From positions 18,081,001 to 18,145,000 of the forward strand of contig OW285192.1 of NCBI GenBank assembly GCA_935421135.1: a stretch of DNA of 64,000 bases, read 5' to 3'. Position 1 is the first letter of the stretch; every line of letters starts with the position of its first letter. Positions 34,927-46,900 of the stretch are shown here, one piece after another. The notes under the pieces were generated by a model. It was given only the letters and a program-made list of their open reading frames with translations. It searched no databases and was not told the origin of the DNA. A program made the position numbers and the translations under genes. The stretch comes from Bugulina stolonifera (taxonomy: Eukaryota > Bryozoa > Gymnolaemata > Cheilostomatida > Bugulidae).

Positions 34927-37900
34927 CTGTGAAAGAGAATTATGAGTAACAGTAAGGGAGCAGTAAATGCAAGTAACTAAAACAACGTGTGCCAATTCTC
35001 TTGACCACAGCCTGTACAAGTGTAGCTGAGAATAAAGAAATAGCTGATGATAGCCTACTAGCACTAGATTGAGGTATGGCAACGTTCAAGTCTTTAAAAC
35101 TTTGCAACAGAATTTAATTAAACTCTATCATTAAGTGATGCTGTTTCTGCAGGCAATAAAAATAAAAGTAATCCCAAAATATATACAAGTACATTGTACA
35201 TGTAATGTATATTTTGTCGAGTAATGCATGTGCATACATGTATTTATTACATCATCAAGTCAAAATTTTGGTGGAGTAGAAACTGTAGAACTAGATTTCG
35301 AGGTTCTACTGACCTTTCTCTTCATTGGGGTTATCTATCTTAGTACAGACACTTGTGTCTCTAACCCACATTGGCTTCCCATCATTCCATACACAGCGTA
35401 ATACATTTGTCCCCTTAGCATCATACCCGTCTTCACATTCATACAAGACTGTAGAATTCAAGTGCCAGCCTCCTGTTTGAGATTCCAGGATCCTAGAGTT
35501 ATTTATCGGTTGCGGAGGTGGTGCATCACATTCTAAAACAGAAAATTCACTATATTTATGCTCTCACTTAGCCGTCTCACTTAGTCAATGCAGGATACAC
35601 AAACAATCACAACATTCACTCAAGTACTTCAAGAGGTTAAAAAGTAAAGTTGTTAGCCTGTGGACCTGTCATTAAGTACACCATGGTAGCTATCTAATGA
35701 TCACACAGTGCTCCTGAAGGAGTGTAACATAAGCATAACAACTCTCAGGTACATGTAAATTTTGTACAGTTTGCAGGCACACTATGTCTAGATCCTGAAG
35801 TGAAGCATACCTAGGTTTGCAGTTCTCAGCTGAAGTTTACTCTCTGTTTTTAGCTGTTGATTATTTACAGCTGTAACAGTGACAGTGTACGCTGTTGCCT
35901 GAAATACTTTGATCACAAGTTTCCTTTCTTCATCTCCTGCGTAGCTCTGTTGAGCTACTGTACCCGAATTTGACGCTAGCTCTAAGTTATACTCTATGAT
36001 TCTCTCACACATTGGTTCAGATGCCTATGATAGTGTATAAAAACAATGAGAGAACTCTACTCACTCACTAACTGGCCAAACTGGACCTGCTGTGACAGTA
36101 ACACTTATAACATGCCCAAGAAGCTATATGCCGTCACACTATTTTCCTTTTCTAATTTAGCTGCGTGCCTGCAATATTTAATTATAAAATGGCGTTAATC
36201 ATCTTGGGAATTTGTAATTATTTTCTAGAAATCAAGAAGTATGGAGGACGGAATATTGATATTATGCATGTATTATCACAAAAGGACTGCACCAACCTCC
36301 CAAGTAATGGTCAGGGTGATGTTTAAGTTCTCTGTCTTGACAATCTTGGTGCTGAGAACTGGTTTAGAAGGTTCTAGAAACAATCGATTGTACAATAGAT
36401 CTACGTTACATAATTGTTATCAAAATTTCCACAGTCGCATACATACATGGCTTGAATAACATTCGCAGCTACAGGGTAGTTGTAACTTATTGCTAAAAAC
36501 CGTTTGGGGACTAAAGTTGCAAATGCTATGACAGAAAGCTTTCTATACTCAGTTCTACTCACCTCCACACTGTGTTATAGCGGAGGCTATAGCCACCTGA
36601 CTATTCTGATTTCCAATACTGTTGGCATCTCTCCTTGCTTGCACTTGACACTCTACTTCTGCATATGGTTCGTGGCCACAGTCCTGTTGACCAGATGTAC
36701 TTGCTTTCCAGCCAAGACCACCACAGTTTACCTTTTTATTTCAAGAAGCATAGACAACACAACATGTAAACGCAATGCTGATACTTTGTGGAGACTTTGT
36801 AAAGCATAAAAATTTATGGTTTTCACAGTTGTTTAGCCACAGAACTAAAACTCTGGAAAAGTCCATACAACATGTAGATACTATGTAAGGTTAGCTAGCA
36901 TGTTTTCAGCTTACAAAAATCATCTCTTGGTAGGTAACCAGTAAGAATTTAAGTTGACTAAGATGCAATGCTATTTGGAGTTTTGGCTATGTTTCTGATA
37001 TACAGCATAGAATTTCTTTGAAACTTGACGCAACATGGACTTATTACAGAAAAACATTATATAGACTAGAGTATGGCCAAAACTGCATATCACCCTATGT
37101 AAGCAAGGTGGATATAGAGTAGTACTAAAATATGGTTCAGTCCACAGGTACTGTACACCAGCGATGTCAAGCTGACATTGTGGTAAATGGGTCTGTTCAC
37201 TGAGCTACATTATAAATGTAGCCTCCAATTCAAACTTCACTCAGAGATGGGCCAGCTCTACATGGTTGTTTAAATCTACGTTTTTTGGCTGCTTGTGTAA
37301 AAATATTCTTGATACAAAAAAATATTATACAGAATACCACTTTGTGTATTGAAAGACATAATAAAGCTGAATTAGTCTCATTAATGAACATGAGCATAGC
37401 TTAGAGTATAGTTACATGCTATGATATCCCGTCTACTGGTCCATTTGGAAAGACAACTGGTAACCATGTTAGCCTGACGCACTGAGAAGATGTAGCTGTG
37501 GTACCGAGATTAGTTGGGGCAATCTGAGGGGCTACAGTAAACGTACAATGTATAAAATGTACAAGTAAATATTGTACGTTATGTACATGTACATGTAGGT
37601 TGAAAATATACATGTACATGTAATTCCCCAATCACAGCATACAGCAGCAATAGTAGACTTACATGTATGTTTGTTGATAAGGCAACCAGAGCCTTAGCGT
37701 CACACTTGACCTTAGCCTGGTATATAACAATACTGATTATTGAACTACACTTCACAAACTAAGATTTTCCTGGTCTATGAGTTTGCAGTAAATCTTCATA
37801 CTTGTTAATCTTTTAGGAACTAAGATTGTGATGAAAAGTTCCCACATAGACTTGAGACAAGTCAACAAGACAGACAGAGAATGAGTGGGTTATTACCCTA

Positions 37901-40900
37901 CACTGAGTAGCTACTCACCGATGTCAGTGGAAGATTCAGTTAAAGTTGTGGTTTCTTGAGAAAGAATCCCATTTCTACTTCTCAACCAGACTGTTATCTG
38001 CACACTGACCCCTCCATCTACGTCAAACTGGTAGTTCGGCAATGAGAGATCCATCGTGTCATTTTCTTTATTGCCTTTAATAACTTCTAGTCTGTATGGG
38101 CTCTCTGTCTCGATGCAGTCATAACCGCCAGGAGGCTGAATGAAGAACGAACACTGATTTGTAGCTGATATCTAAAGTTTTCACTTGAATATATTTGGGC
38201 TTGTTGTAATTGCGATGCTTGAAAGCCCCATCTACTCCTATCAGTGATGTTAGTATGTTACCATGCGGTCTCATGGAATGTACATTAGGTAACTGGCATT
38301 TCAAATTTTCCAAATGTGTTAACAATAATGCTCTTGAGAGCTTTTGATATTCTTCAACAAAGAACATCGACAACCCTCCAACCTCTCCTTGCTTCTCAAA
38401 CTGACATCTTAATAATATTATAAAATTACCAATTTTACTTCTCACTATTAATCCCAGGTAAGAAAACATTGGGAGATCTGCATTTTCTCTAGTTTGGGGT
38501 GGAGAAGGCACTTCACCAATGGCAAAGTTAACTTACATGTACATGTATGTAGCAAAGGATCATTACAAGGTTGTATGCTCTTCTTAACACCACCAATGAC
38601 ACTTGTGGGAATCGAACCTGGGACTCACATGTGGAAGTCCCAGGTTCGATTCCCACTAGGCCTTGGCTGCTCCCTTGACGTCTTAATAATGCTTTGTTGA
38701 ATTATTTCTTATGATTGTCCAATCTGCTGGTGACTAAGATATACATACCTTCCAGCTAATAGAATATCTCCATCTCTTTCTTCTATCTGCAAGTACTCTC
38801 TGTGGGAAGCCAATACTAAATTTCCCAACTTTATATGCATCTACAAGTTAAGAAAAAATAGTGCTTAGAGGTATTAGATTGTTGGGATAGCAGAGTGATT
38901 TAGTGTTCAGTTTCAGTAACTTGCCAGTTGCAATCATGCCTACATATATTTTTAAGTGCTTCGCTGCTGATGATTTAAGCTCACTGGTTGAATGTATTTG
39001 TTGATTCCTTATTTAATTCCCACAATATTTTTACAAGCAGATGTATACGCGCTAAAGCTTTATGTAATGCAGTTGAAGTTTTCACTTGAATTATATTCCA
39101 CAAATAAGTTGAGCTACCAAAACCGCAGGCTTGCAGAAAGATCCAAGTGTATATCTTCATGTACACGCGTATAACCAACTTACCACTGCAGAGCAGGGTT
39201 TGAGACACAGATGTTAACTCATAGCCTTTCACTCGTAGAGTACAAGTCACGCCAGCATCAAATAGTTCAGTTGTTAGTCCAGTATGCTTGATGGTTAGAA
39301 CGTTTCCTATATCTGTCCATGTGTCACCATCACTGCATTTATACTGTAAGCAGAAATACACTAAGTTAAATTTCTTTCTTGTGTGGGCTTTTTATCGGAG
39401 GAAATGTTGTAATATATAGATTGAATATCATGGGTTACTGTTTACCATGCACCGCATAACACTACATTACAGCACCCACCATGTACACCCACCGTACATC
39501 ATAGTCTATTTGTGTAGTTGGAGTTATCTTACCTCAAAGTCTACATGAATGATTGGAGTTATCTTACCTCATAGTCTACATGTATAGTTGGAGTAATCTT
39601 ACCTCATAGTCTACCTGTATGGTTGGAGTTATCCTACCTCATAGTCTACCTGTTTGGCTGGAGTAATCTTACCTCATAGTCTACTTGTATAGTTGGAGTT
39701 ATCTTACCTCATAATCTACATGTATGGTTGGAGTTATCTTACCTCATAGTCTACATGTATGGTTGGAGTTATCTCACCTCATAGTCCACCTGTACGGTTG
39801 GAATTATCTTACCTCATAGTCTACTTGTGTAGTTGGAGTTATCTTACCTCATAGTCTACATGAATGATTGGAGTCATCTTACCTCATAGTCTACCTGTAT
39901 GGTTGGAGTTATCTTACATCATAGTCTACTTGTATAGTTGGAGTAATCTTACCTCATAGTCTACTTGTATAGTTGGAGTTATCTTACCTCATAATCTACA
40001 TGTATGGTTGGAGTTATCTTACCTCATAGTCTACATGTATAGTTGGAGTTACGTATCTTACCTCATAGTCTACATGAATGATCGGAGTTATCTTACCTCA
40101 TAGTCTACCTGTATGGTTGGAGTTATCTTACCTCATAGTCTACTTGTATGGTGTTATTTTCATCCGGAGGTTTCCACTCAAAACTAACGGATTTGGAGTC
40201 GACATCAATGAATTTGTATTCTGTAGGCTTAAAAGCATTGGTCTCTAAAACAAAAAACGATTAATACGCCATTGGTATAGTTAGCAGATGCCTCATTGTA
40301 CACTCATGTATTTTCACGTTTTGTCATTATTTCACTAATCATGCGTATAACCTGGGAACAAAGGGAGAATAGATAGAGGAAATAGAACTGGTATGGACAT
40401 GTGCTACGAGGGCCGTGGAAATTATCTGGGGAGGAGAGTAATGCTAATGGACATGGCGACCCTTAACAGGGAAAGCAGAAAGAGAAAGAAGAAAATAGAG
40501 GAAATAGAGAATCATACCATATCCATAGATCTGCACCTCAGAAAGATGAATGCTGTCACCTTTCTTAGCAAACAGAGCCACATATCTGGCAGAAGATGCA
40601 GGTTGTATAAGCATATCTACTGTGGCAGACCCGGAGATACCATTCTTAATTGTGTACCAGCTATTATGATGCTCTCCTATCTCTGCCAGACTCTCATTTG
40701 TTGTACTTAAAACATCAACATTGTTCAGAAAATAAGATTTTTCTCCTGTAAAAAAAGTAATGATCTTTGCAAAGTTAATTCAGAAATGGGAAAGAGGTCT
40801 ATTTATTTTACTGCCGCTAACCTATTTGGTGAGCATGCATGGGACCTACGGGGCCTCCCCGGTGGAGTCTTTGCGAGGCGCCTGGCTGCTCGTCTCTGGG

Positions 40901-43900
40901 AGCTTGGCGCATAGTGGGTGGGCGCAGCATGTGTCCCTGGATGCGTGTGTCGGCCTTCTGTGGCTGGCGAACCTCTGGAACGGGGCTGTCACAACTCTAG
41001 TTTCGAACTATCGGATTAGCCCCATGTTTTATTACCTTTTATTACCTTATTTTAATATCACTACTGCTTAAAAATGATGACGTAAACTAATAAATAAATA
41101 AAAAAAAAAAGCATGAGATTGCATAGAACAGAGTTTATATGAGAAGTTGTCTCCTGCTGAGGATCACAGGGCATGTCTGAGCATGCTTGAGAATTAATTG
41201 CATTGCCTGTTGTAGAACAGCCTACAATGCAAGTTGAATTATTTAAAATTAGGTGTGCAAAACTTTGACACTAAATAGGCCTACATGTACAGTACAATAC
41301 AAGCCTAAAATAAACAATAAACAATGAACAAAAAACAGATTATAAGGCCATTATTATTTTGCATGCTGAATTATGCTGTTCATTTGGAGCACTCTGACAA
41401 CTGAATACATAATATAAAACTGTATTTCTGGATAGCTTAGCTTAGTTGATATTAGCATAAGTATTTAGATTCTAGAACAAAGGTGAATGTTTACATGCAA
41501 GTCACCATATTTGCATAAATATGGGTGAAACAACTTTGGAGACCAATGGGCAGTCGGTGAGGCGGTCTACTATTCTAAAATATAGCAGCACCCCTTCTTC
41601 CGTTGCCAACAGATGACAAACCTGCTAACTAACTGCTAGTCTCTATTAACTACTCACCTGTATTTAGGGTTATTCCAGTCAAGAAGTACTCCTTTTCTAG
41701 ATCCACCATCCACCACTTCTTCTCATCATTCTGTGCTATAAAGCAGCCGGTGCAGCTGGTGCTGGCAGACGTGATGTACGTTGCCGACGTGTCACCATTT
41801 ACGGTTACGTCGACCGAATCACTTCCTTCAGTTTTGTTAGAAAATGAAACTTGTTTATTAAGAGCCACATTATCCGGTACACTCCAAATTGCTAAAAATA
41901 ATGGAGATAAATTAGGAAATAGTATAAAATGAGATAATATCAATACATCACAGATTATTGTATGTATCTTGTCTTGTCTTGTCTTGGTTAAGCTCCTAGA
42001 CCCCAGGGTAGGGGAAAAGAGGAACTATCAGAGTTGTAGGTCTTTTTTTTTTATTAGTCCGCTATGATCTCACCAGTGCGGAGCTCCCGAGCAGTTCTGA
42101 TCAGAAAGCTGTGCAGAAATTTGTTAGTGTGACAGGCAACAGAATTGAAAACATTAGCATGTCTGGTGTTAAAATCATGCGTTCCTTTCATTAGATCAAG
42201 TGTAGATAGAAGATTTGAAAATAGAGATTCATGCTCCAAGATGGTGTGGAAAAGAGATATTCTTCGAGTCTGCCTAATCTTGTTCAATGAAACAAGATTT
42301 AGCTGTTTTTTACTGTCAGAGATCGAACAATCTCTGCCTTTAAGGTTTTTAATAAATCGTACAGCCTTGCTTTGGACTGCCTCAATTTTATGTATTAGAC
42401 CCTGCGATGCAGGATCCCACACAGGACAGGCATATTCCAGCAATGGCTTGCATAACGTGTTGTAAGCAAGAAGTTTTCTGGATTCAGGAGCATCATATAG
42501 AGTGTATTTTATAAGTCCTAAAATTGTTAGTGCTTTCCCAATAATATAATCAACATGAATGTGCCATTTCATATCACTTGCCAGGTATATCCCTAGATAT
42601 TTTATAGAATTACACTGCTTTAAAAGCCTCCCATTTAAGAAATAGTCACGCTGTAATGAGTTGCCACTGTTACTAAAAATTATAACATTACTTTTCAACA
42701 CATTAAAATTCATTCCGTTTTTGATACTCCAGTTATGTAGCATATTTAGGTCATGTTGCAGTTTGGCACAATCACCATCATTGATGACCCTAGAGTACAG
42801 AAGAGTGTCATCTGCAAACAGTCTGATATTGCTGTACTTTATGCATTCTACAATGTCATTAATGAACAGTGAAAATAATGCTGGACCCAACACACTGCCC
42901 TGAGGTACTCCTGAAGTAACAGCAGCTGTGCTAGATTTGAATCCATTTATGAGTACTTGTTGATTGCGATCTAGGAGAAAAGATGAGATCCACCTTATTA
43001 TTGCAGGATTAATGTTATATTTGATCATTTTTTGGATTAATATATGATGTGGTACAACATCGAAAGCCTTGGAGAAATCCAGTACTATAGCATGTGTCGG
43101 TATACCTTTATCCAAGTTAAGTAAAATATCATGTGTAACACAGGCTAGCTGCGTTGTGCAAGACATATGTTTACGAAAGCCATGTTGATATATAGAAAGT
43201 AGGTTGTTCAAACTTTCCTGCATGTTGTGAAGTATGATGTGCTCCATCATTTTGCAACAAATAGATGTTAATGAAATTGGGCGGTAGTTGGATGGTTTTG
43301 TGCGATCACCTTGTTTAAAAATTGGCGTAACATATGCCAATTTCCATTCTGTAGGTAATTTACCTGTCTTTAAAGAGTAGTTGTAGATGCATGTCAATAA
43401 AGGTGCAATTGATTCAGGAGCTATGCATAATTTCTGTTTATTTAACCCATCTGGCCCAGGGGCTTTTCCATTCCTAAGTGATTTGATCAGGTTTAATACA
43501 CCTTCTTCATTGATATGAATATCAATGTCATTGACACTAGGCAGTTTAGGTGGGCTACAAGCACGTGTAAAAACACTCTGAAAGGAGGTATTTAAGATGT
43601 TAGTTATGTCACTCATACTGGTAGAAATTTTTCCGTCACTGTTTGTCAAGGATAGTATAGTATTGTTGTTACCCTTAATTTCTTTTACATATCTAAAAAA
43701 CGGTTTAGAGTCTCCCTGACTCAAAGGATCAAATAATTTGCTTATCATAAAATCTTTCTTAAGTTGTTTAAACATTTTTTTGTTTGATCGTCTCAAAGCT
43801 TTATATTTATTGAGTACATCTGTGTCTCCTGATTTTTTGTATTTGCTGTAGAGCTTTCGCTGTTTATCACAAGCTTTTTTAGCTTTTAAGTTGAACCAAG

Positions 43901-46900
43901 TAGGCTGAGATGGTTTTCTCGGTGAATATTGTTATGGTTTTTATTCCTGTTCATTCAACTGTCATTCCATAAACCTTTTCTGGGTCGTCTAGACACTTGC
44001 AGATCTAACTTTTATTAACACTTCAACTTCTCTTCCACTTTCTCTCTACTTACTCTACTCCTCCTCTCCTTTCTACTTTATATAAAAATCCCTTATATAT
44101 AAGTATCTAAAATAGCTACATGCAGCTAGAGCTACATGTAGCTAACTCCTATTATATAGGTAAAAAAGCAACAGCTTCCCTAGCCTTACAATTACAATAC
44201 CAGCTTGCAAAAACACTTCTAGAATCTACCACATTCTCCCCTTCTAGATGAGGTGTGGGTATTACCTACACCTACATCTATAAACACAATGGATAACCTG
44301 ATCATAAAAAGTAGAAGAAAGTTTTAGTATATGTCCATTAGTTTTAAAACTTAGTTTCTATACAATGGTCTTGTCTGGTCTTTAGCATCAGCGGTAGCAG
44401 ATACAAAGATATTCCTTTGCCTCCTCAATATTATGGACATCACACTTGTGCTCACTCCGATGTTAGTAGTATACGTCCCACAAATAGAAGGTTAGAGGCT
44501 CCTATAGGTTGCATTATACCATTCTACAGTAGACACTGGATACACCATCTGAACATCACACCAGTGCTCTCTTCAATGCAAGCAGTATCAGTCCAACCAA
44601 GCAGAGGTTTAGAGGCTCCTATAGGTTGCATTAAACCGTGTTAAGCTACAGTAGACTTTGGATATGCCAGCTGAACATCAATATATAGTAGGCAACAGAC
44701 AAGTACTCCTTAGTTAGAAATCTCCGTTTTTATACCATTGTCCTGTTTTGTTCATAGCACCATTAGTAGATACAAGTGATTCTCGTGTCTCCTCCATATG
44801 TTTGAACATCACACCTGTGATCACTTTGATGTTAGTAGTATACGTCCCACAAATAGAAGGTTAGAGGCTCCTATAGGTTGCATTACACCATTCTACAGTA
44901 GGCACTGGATACACCATCTGAACACCACACCTGTGCTCACTTCAATGTTAGTAGCATCGATTCCACAAATAGAAGGTTAGAGGCTCCTATAGGTTGCATT
45001 ATACCATTCTACCTGAACGACGAGATATAACAGGCACCAACAAACAGTACTCATGAAATTAAAATAATTACAAAAACTAAAATAAATACATAACACAATA
45101 ATTTCTACTCAACGATGTTAAGGAAACACGGAAACTTAACCGGATATGGATTTATCTCCACGCCATATAGCTCAATTTTGGGAGTGATCACCCCTGACCG
45201 CACTAAAACGTTGGGAGTTGTGACATCCTTGATCAACACCTCTGCCATCGGCAAGTGGCGTCAAGTAGGTGTCGAATTATTCAGGACCGGGCCTGCCAGT
45301 GGCCATCCTTGACGAGTGTTAGTACTTACTTGGTAGTAGTTTCCTCCATATTTAGAAAGCTCAAGCTGTTGTTCAGTCACAGCCGGTTTCCAATTTTTAT
45401 CTAAGGTCCACCTGCTTGTAGCTTGACCACCTAAAGCTTCATTCTTCAAAAGTTTTTTATTGTATTTGGAGCAATGACTGGTAAATATCCATTATTATAC
45501 ACATACCACGGAATTGAAATTTTCAGTTTTAGAAAAAATTAACAATAATTATATTATTATTATATAATAATATAATAATTATTTATTTATATTAATATAA
45601 TAATAATGTTTGGTATTTCTATTATATTATTATTTTGGTTTTAATATAAATATATTTTAATATTTACATGTATATTAAAAATGTAACGAATTATAATAGG
45701 TAATATCATATGTAATAAAATATTTGTATTCAGTATAGTATTGTTATAAATATATATAGGGCCTATATTAATATTATATCTTATCATAATGTGGTTAGGC
45801 CTATTAACTATGCTATTATCTATACTTGTTACAAAATTATTGCGTGTCTAGTAATATCAATATTAATGATATTAATATTGCACGATTAAAAACAGTGGTA
45901 TTTATTTTCTTCATTTCTTTTATTTTTTCTTTGTTCAAACTCGTACTTTAATGAATATGTTAACTATAACCATTTTCAGTAAGATTATTACATTAAGGTT
46001 TTTGGTCCTAAAAACTTAAGCATCCAGATAACAAAGACACTACTGGAAAATTTTTTGTTCATCATAAATTTGTGTTTCAAAGTAGGCCTACAACTAGGCC
46101 TATATGCTGTAGGTACACTTCTATTAATAATTTGTAAACATTCAGTGTTGTTCAAATATGTTGTCTGTATATACAGTGGAAGGAAAGAAAAGTCTCAACA
46201 GTGAACAGAACTATAACTTATTTAGAACCAATATTAGAAGATTGTGATTTGTAAGGACAGGATTCTTAAGAGATCAGAGAGTTTGTCAAATATAAATTTG
46301 TTAATTAGCAACAGGTAGCAGTCAGTTGAACAGAAGCAAGAAAATGTTATATGCTATGTGGCATGCACAAACTATGAACACTAATATTTGTTTTTTCTTC
46401 TATTAGAAGCAGTGAAACCAGTTCAGGGATGAAAGCAGAATAGCTAGAGAAAGATTCCAGCCATTGAGAATCTTGACTTTTGATGGTTCCAAAAAGAATA
46501 TGGCTCTCAGATCCATCCATTCTACAAGTATAATTGTCTATCATTATATTTTTGTATAACTGTGTGTTGTGGCATACACGGCAATATTTAGTCATGGCAT
46601 CATTTTGAAGGACAGTCAAATAATATGAAAGCTTATCATAAACTACACAGCATTTATCAAACATGCTTTCAACTGAATCGCTAGAGAAATACATCAAATG
46701 TCTGTTTCATGTATAATTATTATGTAATGTAGTACATGTACAGTGTATATTATAAACTATTTCTGTGGAGTTGTCGCACCTTAGGGTAGGGTGTGACAAC
46801 TCCATCAATGAGTCAATTTCCTATTAAAAATCTACATGTATTGTACAGGTATATAGTTATATAGATGTACATGAATGTCTGCCATATGCTAGTATTTACT

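Noticed and set aside
37416..37445. A U12-type (AT-AC) intron start at GGG|ATATC to avoid the TAG
   Set aside because: ATATC matches only the beginning of the U12 consensus, and the following acceptor is a normal AG, so a nonsense codon or base error is simpler.
37663..37718. Possible extra FN3 exon (AKVKCDAKALVAL)
   Set aside because: Flanked by AG and GTAAGT, but its phase does not fit either neighbour, while the neighbours fit each other directly.
38605..38656. A functional tRNA gene
   Set aside because: Only the T-arm-like part is present, in two inverted copies; no A-box, anticodon arm or acceptor stem.
39495..40145. CRISPR-like regular direct repeats
   Set aside because: Units are contiguous with no unique spacers, and the context is a eukaryotic intron.
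40760..41071. 103-codon plus-strand gene
   Set aside because: It crosses the border between AT-rich intron and GC-rich retroposed block and has no recognisable domain.
42145..42903. Plus-strand open frames over the LINE
   Set aside because: They are antisense shadows of the reverse transcriptase frame.
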